From Chitinophagaceae bacterium UBA7600 (GTDB lineage: Bacteria > Bacteroidota > Bacteroidia > Chitinophagales > Chitinophagaceae), in NCBI GenBank assembly GCA_002478885.1, contig DLKC01000097.1:61634-125633 (forward strand): a stretch of DNA of 64,000 nt, in the 5' to 3' direction. A program made the translations under genes and the position numbers. A model generated the notes under the pieces. The model saw only the letters and a list, made by a program, of their open reading frames with translations. It did no database searches and had not been told where the DNA came from. Of this stretch, positions 61,211-64,000 are shown in pieces (within the stretch, counting starts at the first letter, position 1; each line of letters starts with the position of its first letter).

Positions 61211-61393
61211 CTATTTAATTTCTTTGTGTACTGTAACCTTCTTCAAGATTGGGTTATACTTTTTCAACTCCAGACGCTCAGGAGTATTTTTCTTGTTTTT
61301 CTTTGTTATGTAGCGACTGGTACCAGGCTGACCACTGGTCTTGTGCTCTGTACATTCCAGGATAACCTGAACTCTATTTCCTTTTTTTGCCAT
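61211..61393 (-). CDS. rpmG: Ribosomal protein L33
   Basis: 60 residues, [20 protein letters not shown] onward, ending [17 protein letters not shown]. Only one cysteine, so it is the zinc-free type. It lies between rpmB and DUF4295 on the minus strand. Confidence 0.95.
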   Translation of the reverse strand: MAKKGNRVQVILECTEHKTSGQPGTSRYITKKNKKNTPERLELKKYNPILKKVTVHKEIK

Positions 61394-61420
61394 TTTAAAG
61401 CTATTTAACTATTAAAAGTA

Positions 61421-61657
61421 TTAGATTTTTGCGCCGCCGGCTCTCATTTCACCAATTACCACAGCTAATCCCTTTTTGTTTATTGTTCGGATAGCTTCAG
61501 TAGAAACTTTCAATGTAACCCAACGATCTTCTTCTGCAAAATAAAAACGCTTCGTTTGTAAATTCGGCAAAAACCTACGCTTAGTCTTAATGTTTGAGTG
61601 AGAAACACTATTACCTGTGATCGGCTTTTTACCTGTAACCTGACATACTCTAGCCAT
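61421..61657 (-). CDS. rpmB: Ribosomal protein L28
   Basis: 78 residues: [20 protein letters not shown], then [19 protein letters not shown], ending [13 protein letters not shown]. It has the L28 signature. First gene of the rpmB-rpmG-DUF4295 unit. Confidence 0.97.
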   Translation of the reverse strand: MARVCQVTGKKPITGNSVSHSNIKTKRRFLPNLQTKRFYFAEEDRWVTLKVSTEAIRTINKKGLAVVIGEMRAGGAKI

Positions 61658-61814
61658 GACTATATTTTTTTTCGGACGGCGAAGGTCGGGAAAAGCATTG
61701 AATTAGCAAAAGAAATAATAGTTTTTTTATCGAAGTTATCAACAGCGTAGGGGAAAATAAACACCAGCTTTTCTAATTGGCTTTTTTTTCCACATTTAAA
61801 ATCCGCCTTCAACT

Positions 61815-61845
61815 AAAAACGCCCCGGGGAATGCCGGAGCGCTTT
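61815..61845 (-). terminator. Intrinsic terminator of the FKBP isomerase gene
   Basis: Arms AAACGCCCCGG and CCGGAGCGCTTT (one bulge, one wobble) with a short loop. It lies 24 nt past the minus-strand stop at 61869. Confidence 0.75.
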
Positions 61846-61868
61846 CTAATATTTTTATATCGAAGGAA

Positions 61869-62810
61869 TTATCTTTCGTTGTCATTTATACCGGGCATAA
61901 CCCTTCTTCCCGCCGGGCCAACAGGCATGGGTGGTGCTGGTTTAACGTCCACTACCTGAATGTCAAAAATTATATTAGCGTTTCCTGGAATATCGGGAGG
62001 CGAACCATTAGGTCCATAACCTAAATAGGCCGGAACCAGTATTTTGCCACTACCCCCCTTCCCTAAATAAGGCAATGCTTCGCCCCAAATAGGGATGATA
62101 TTGCTTCTGCCGATGGTTACCGGCAACAATTCTGCATGCCCTTTTGAGGTGTCGAAATTGGTATCGAACACCTTACCATTTTCTTGCAGGTACCCTTTAT
62201 ACTTCACCGATGCAGTGGTAGTAGAATCAGGTCTCAGCGTGGTGTCTCCGGCGTTTTCGACGGCAACATAACCTCCGCCATTCAACTTAATAGCTTTTAT
62301 ATTGTTTTTCGCAATGTAATCTTCAAGGGATTTATCCAATCGCTTGTTTTCAAGATCCATCTCCTTTTGATAGTCGGCAGTAACATCAGCCTCTGTTTTA
62401 AAGGTTTGTATAATCTTAAAGCGGCACATGATGGTTCCACCTTTTACAAAGGTTTCATTGTAATCCTGTATGGCGCCCTTACTCTTTAACGAATCGATGC
62501 TTAAAACTACTACGGCGCTGTCGCCAACCATGCATTTAGACATCACTTCCATAAATGAATATTCGGCACGCCTGCTTGTATCGATCTGGATGTAACCAGG
62601 TGTTTTTCCGAAAGTTGAGCTAAGAACTGTGTCTTTTTTGTCTGGAATCGTAAAGGCGATATTGAACTTTACAAATTTTCCCGCTGTAAGTGAGTCTCCT
62701 CCTTTGCCCGGGAAAATTTTATAGGTCAGCCCCGACTTCGTTTTGTCATAACTCGTCTGGCAGGCGGCCAATGCGAAAACTGCTGTTGCAGCTACGATGA
62801 TTCTTTTCAT
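61869..62810 (-). CDS. FKBP-type peptidyl-prolyl isomerase, lipoprotein
   Basis: 313 residues. Lipoprotein signal IIVAATAVFALAAC (lipobox LAAC). A first degenerate domain (SGLTYKIFPGKGGDSLTAGK) is followed by a helical linker (YQKEMDLENKRLDKSLEDYI) and a C-terminal FKBP domain (SVKYKGYLQENGKVFDTNFD; LPYLGKGGSGKILVPAYLGY; IPGNANIIFDIQVVDVKPAP). It catalyses proline isomerisation in the periplasm or outer membrane. The NrnA-type gene ends 4 nt before its start, so the two form an operon. Confidence 0.9.
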   Translation of the reverse strand: MKRIIVAATAVFALAACQTSYDKTKSGLTYKIFPGKGGDSLTAGKFVKFNIAFTIPDKKDTVLSSTFGKTPGYIQIDTSRRAEYSFMEVMSKCMVGDSAVVVLSIDSLKSKGAIQDYNETFVKGGTIMCRFKIIQTFKTEADVTADYQKEMDLENKRLDKSLEDYIAKNNIKAIKLNGGGYVAVENAGDTTLRPDSTTTASVKYKGYLQENGKVFDTNFDTSKGHAELLPVTIGRSNIIPIWGEALPYLGKGGSGKILVPAYLGYGPNGSPPDIPGNANIIFDIQVVDVKPAPPMPVGPAGRRVMPGINDNER

Positions 62811-62814
62811 TTTG

Positions 62815-63822
62815 TTATTGTAATTGTTGTTTGTATTGCGATATAATCTCTTTGAATCTTCTTACATTTTGCTCCACATTTTCGCTGCTTCTTCCGCCGG
62901 CAGCGTTTTTATGCCCCCCACCTTCGAAGTGGTTGCGTGCAAAAACATTCACATCGAAATTTCCTTTGCTTCGAAAACTCCATTTGCGTTCCTCCGTACG
63001 ATCAATAATCAAAGCACCCAGCCTGATGCCTTCTATCGTAAGCAAGTAATTTACGAGACCTTCCGTATCACCGGTTTTTATTTCGTATTTAATTAGGTCC
63101 TTTTGCGGTATAGCCATCAACGCTGTATTGTATTCATACAGCACTTCCATCCTGTTTAATAACGCGTTGCCAATAAACCTTAACCTTCCCTCCGAAAAAT
63201 TATCATAAATATTCTCAAAAATGGCCGTATGGTCTATCCCTGTCTCTTTCAACGCTGCTGCAACCTCATGCACATTTGCAGTGGCCGATGGAAATCGAAA
63301 TGAGCCGGTGTCTGTGAGTATTCCTGTATACAAACACGTAGCAATATTGCTATTCAGTAAGCTTCGGTTTGGCGAATTATGGATGAAATCGTAAACCATT
63401 TCGCACGTAGAACTTTTACTTACATCACTAATACCATAATCGAACGCCTCAGTTTCTGGTTGCTGGTGATGATCAATCAGTACTTTTACGCAGGATATTC
63501 TGTACAGGATATTCTCCATATTTTTTGTTCTGTGCATGATATTGAAATCGAGACAAAACAACATATCGGTATCATACAAAATGGCTTCCGCCTCTTTACG
63601 GGAGGCTTCATAATCCATTACAAACTCACATCCCGGCATCCAGTTTAAAAAACTGGCCCAATTCGTTGGAGAAATAACCTGTACCTGGTGACCGCCTGCA
63701 ACAAGAAAGTGGTATAGCCCAAGCGCTGCACCCATAGCATCGCCATCAGGTTTCTGATGCGTGATTATCGTAATCTTTTTCCGACTTTCTAATAAAGGAT
63801 AAATATGCTGTACCTCTTGCAT
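62815..63822 (-). CDS. nrnA: DHH/DHHA1 phosphoesterase, NrnA-like
   Basis: 335 residues from the ATG at 63822. DHH motifs in order: ITHQKPDGDAMGAALGLYHF (I), LFCLDFN (II), VLIDHHQQPE (III), TGILTDTGSFRFP (IV). The C-terminal DHHA1 glycine motif is NHFEGGGHKNAAGGRSS. It matches NrnA, which degrades nanoRNAs and/or 3'-phosphoadenosine 5'-phosphate. An upstream ATG (63885) would add 21 unconserved residues. The gene is followed 4 nt later by the FKBP gene. Confidence 0.92.
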   Translation of the reverse strand: MQEVQHIYPLLESRKKITIITHQKPDGDAMGAALGLYHFLVAGGHQVQVISPTNWASFLNWMPGCEFVMDYEASRKEAEAILYDTDMLFCLDFNIMHRTKNMENILYRISCVKVLIDHHQQPETEAFDYGISDVSKSSTCEMVYDFIHNSPNRSLLNSNIATCLYTGILTDTGSFRFPSATANVHEVAAALKETGIDHTAIFENIYDNFSEGRLRFIGNALLNRMEVLYEYNTALMAIPQKDLIKYEIKTGDTEGLVNYLLTIEGIRLGALIIDRTEERKWSFRSKGNFDVNVFARNHFEGGGHKNAAGGRSSENVEQNVRRFKEIISQYKQQLQ

Positions 63823-63980
63823 AGGTGGCGGCAAAATTGGGGGTTTCGGGTCATTTGCGCAAATCAAATTATGCCTGATCAACAATTAATAAGGTTCTTT
63901 GGGAAAATTTAAACATAATTAAAGCAGTCATTTTTAAAGGGTAACAAACCTGATTTTTGCCTTTGGTGATAAAAGCAATG

Positions 63981-64000
63981 CAGCAAAAGTGAGTGACACA
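63981..64000 (-). repeat. Dispersed repeat copy 22 (cut by window end)
   Basis: TGTGTCACTCACTT on the minus strand at the last bases of the window. The box would lie outside. The 178 nt from the NrnA start to here hold nothing else recognised. Confidence 0.75.

Overview
The window is chromosomal DNA from a member of the Bacteroidota, most likely Chitinophagaceae or a close relative. Evidence: a kelch protein with a type IX secretion C-terminal domain; the order ccoI-ccoS-ccoNO-ccoQ-ccoP-ccoG-ccoH-safE with a fused CcoN/CcoO; the L28-L33-DUF4295-FtsY cluster; many small Sec or lipoprotein beta-barrel proteins; weak Shine-Dalgarno sites; and TTTG-N~20-TAnnTTTG promoters. No rRNA, tRNA, CRISPR array, transposase, integrase or prophage gene was recognised.

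Layout. 1-2100: the end of smc, two small membrane-protein genes and a 70-bp direct repeat. 2.2-13.2 kb: a Ycf48-like secreted protein, GH13 glycosidase, APC permease, VOC protein, an alpha-oxoamine synthase (serine palmitoyltransferase-like), a PafA-type phosphatase, a YpdA-type disulfide reductase, a beta-barrel protein and NADP-isocitrate dehydrogenase. 13.5-23.5 kb: an orphan gene, then the complete minus-strand cbb3 oxidase locus including copper ATPase and assembly factors. 23.5-24.2 kb: a gene-free stretch with an 11-bp tandem array. 24.2-28.2 kb: L31, serA, pdhA, a TPR membrane protein and ribH. 28.5-35.7 kb: envelope proteins, an ECF sigma factor with a membrane/barrel partner, the T9SS kelch protein and an RRM protein. 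36-46.5 kb: DUF2911 protein, flippase, M1 peptidase, peptide-binding lipoprotein, intradiol dioxygenase, then a translationally coupled recF-LytS-LytTR operon. 46.6-47.9 kb: an AT-rich island with one orphan gene and several inverted repeats. 48-64 kb: TPR protein, gyrA, GYF_2 protein, saccharopine dehydrogenase, cupin, sirtuin, two lipoproteins, EVE protein, M57-like protease, ftsY, DUF4295, rpmG, rpmB, FKBP isomerase and an NrnA-type phosphoesterase.

The most unusual feature is a dispersed intergenic repeat, 22 copies in 64 kb (about one per 3 kb, 11 per strand). The core is GTTGCGTCGCACTCTTGTAC or its variant GTTGTGTCACTCACTTGTAC. In about 15 copies a CCCGGCT-like box lies 21-22 nt upstream of the core. 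Fifteen copies lie just downstream of, and in the same direction as, a gene, sometimes directly after an intrinsic terminator. One copy appears to have been absorbed into the N-terminus of a lipoprotein signal peptide. I do not recognise this family.

The second is the 1-kb island at 46.8-47.8 kb. An orphan gene there is enclosed by a 22-bp inverted repeat and a 16-bp direct repeat, next to a 185-bp nested hairpin ending in GTTAAGC. It looks like a mobile cassette. All functional names come from reading the translations and motifs; no database search was run.
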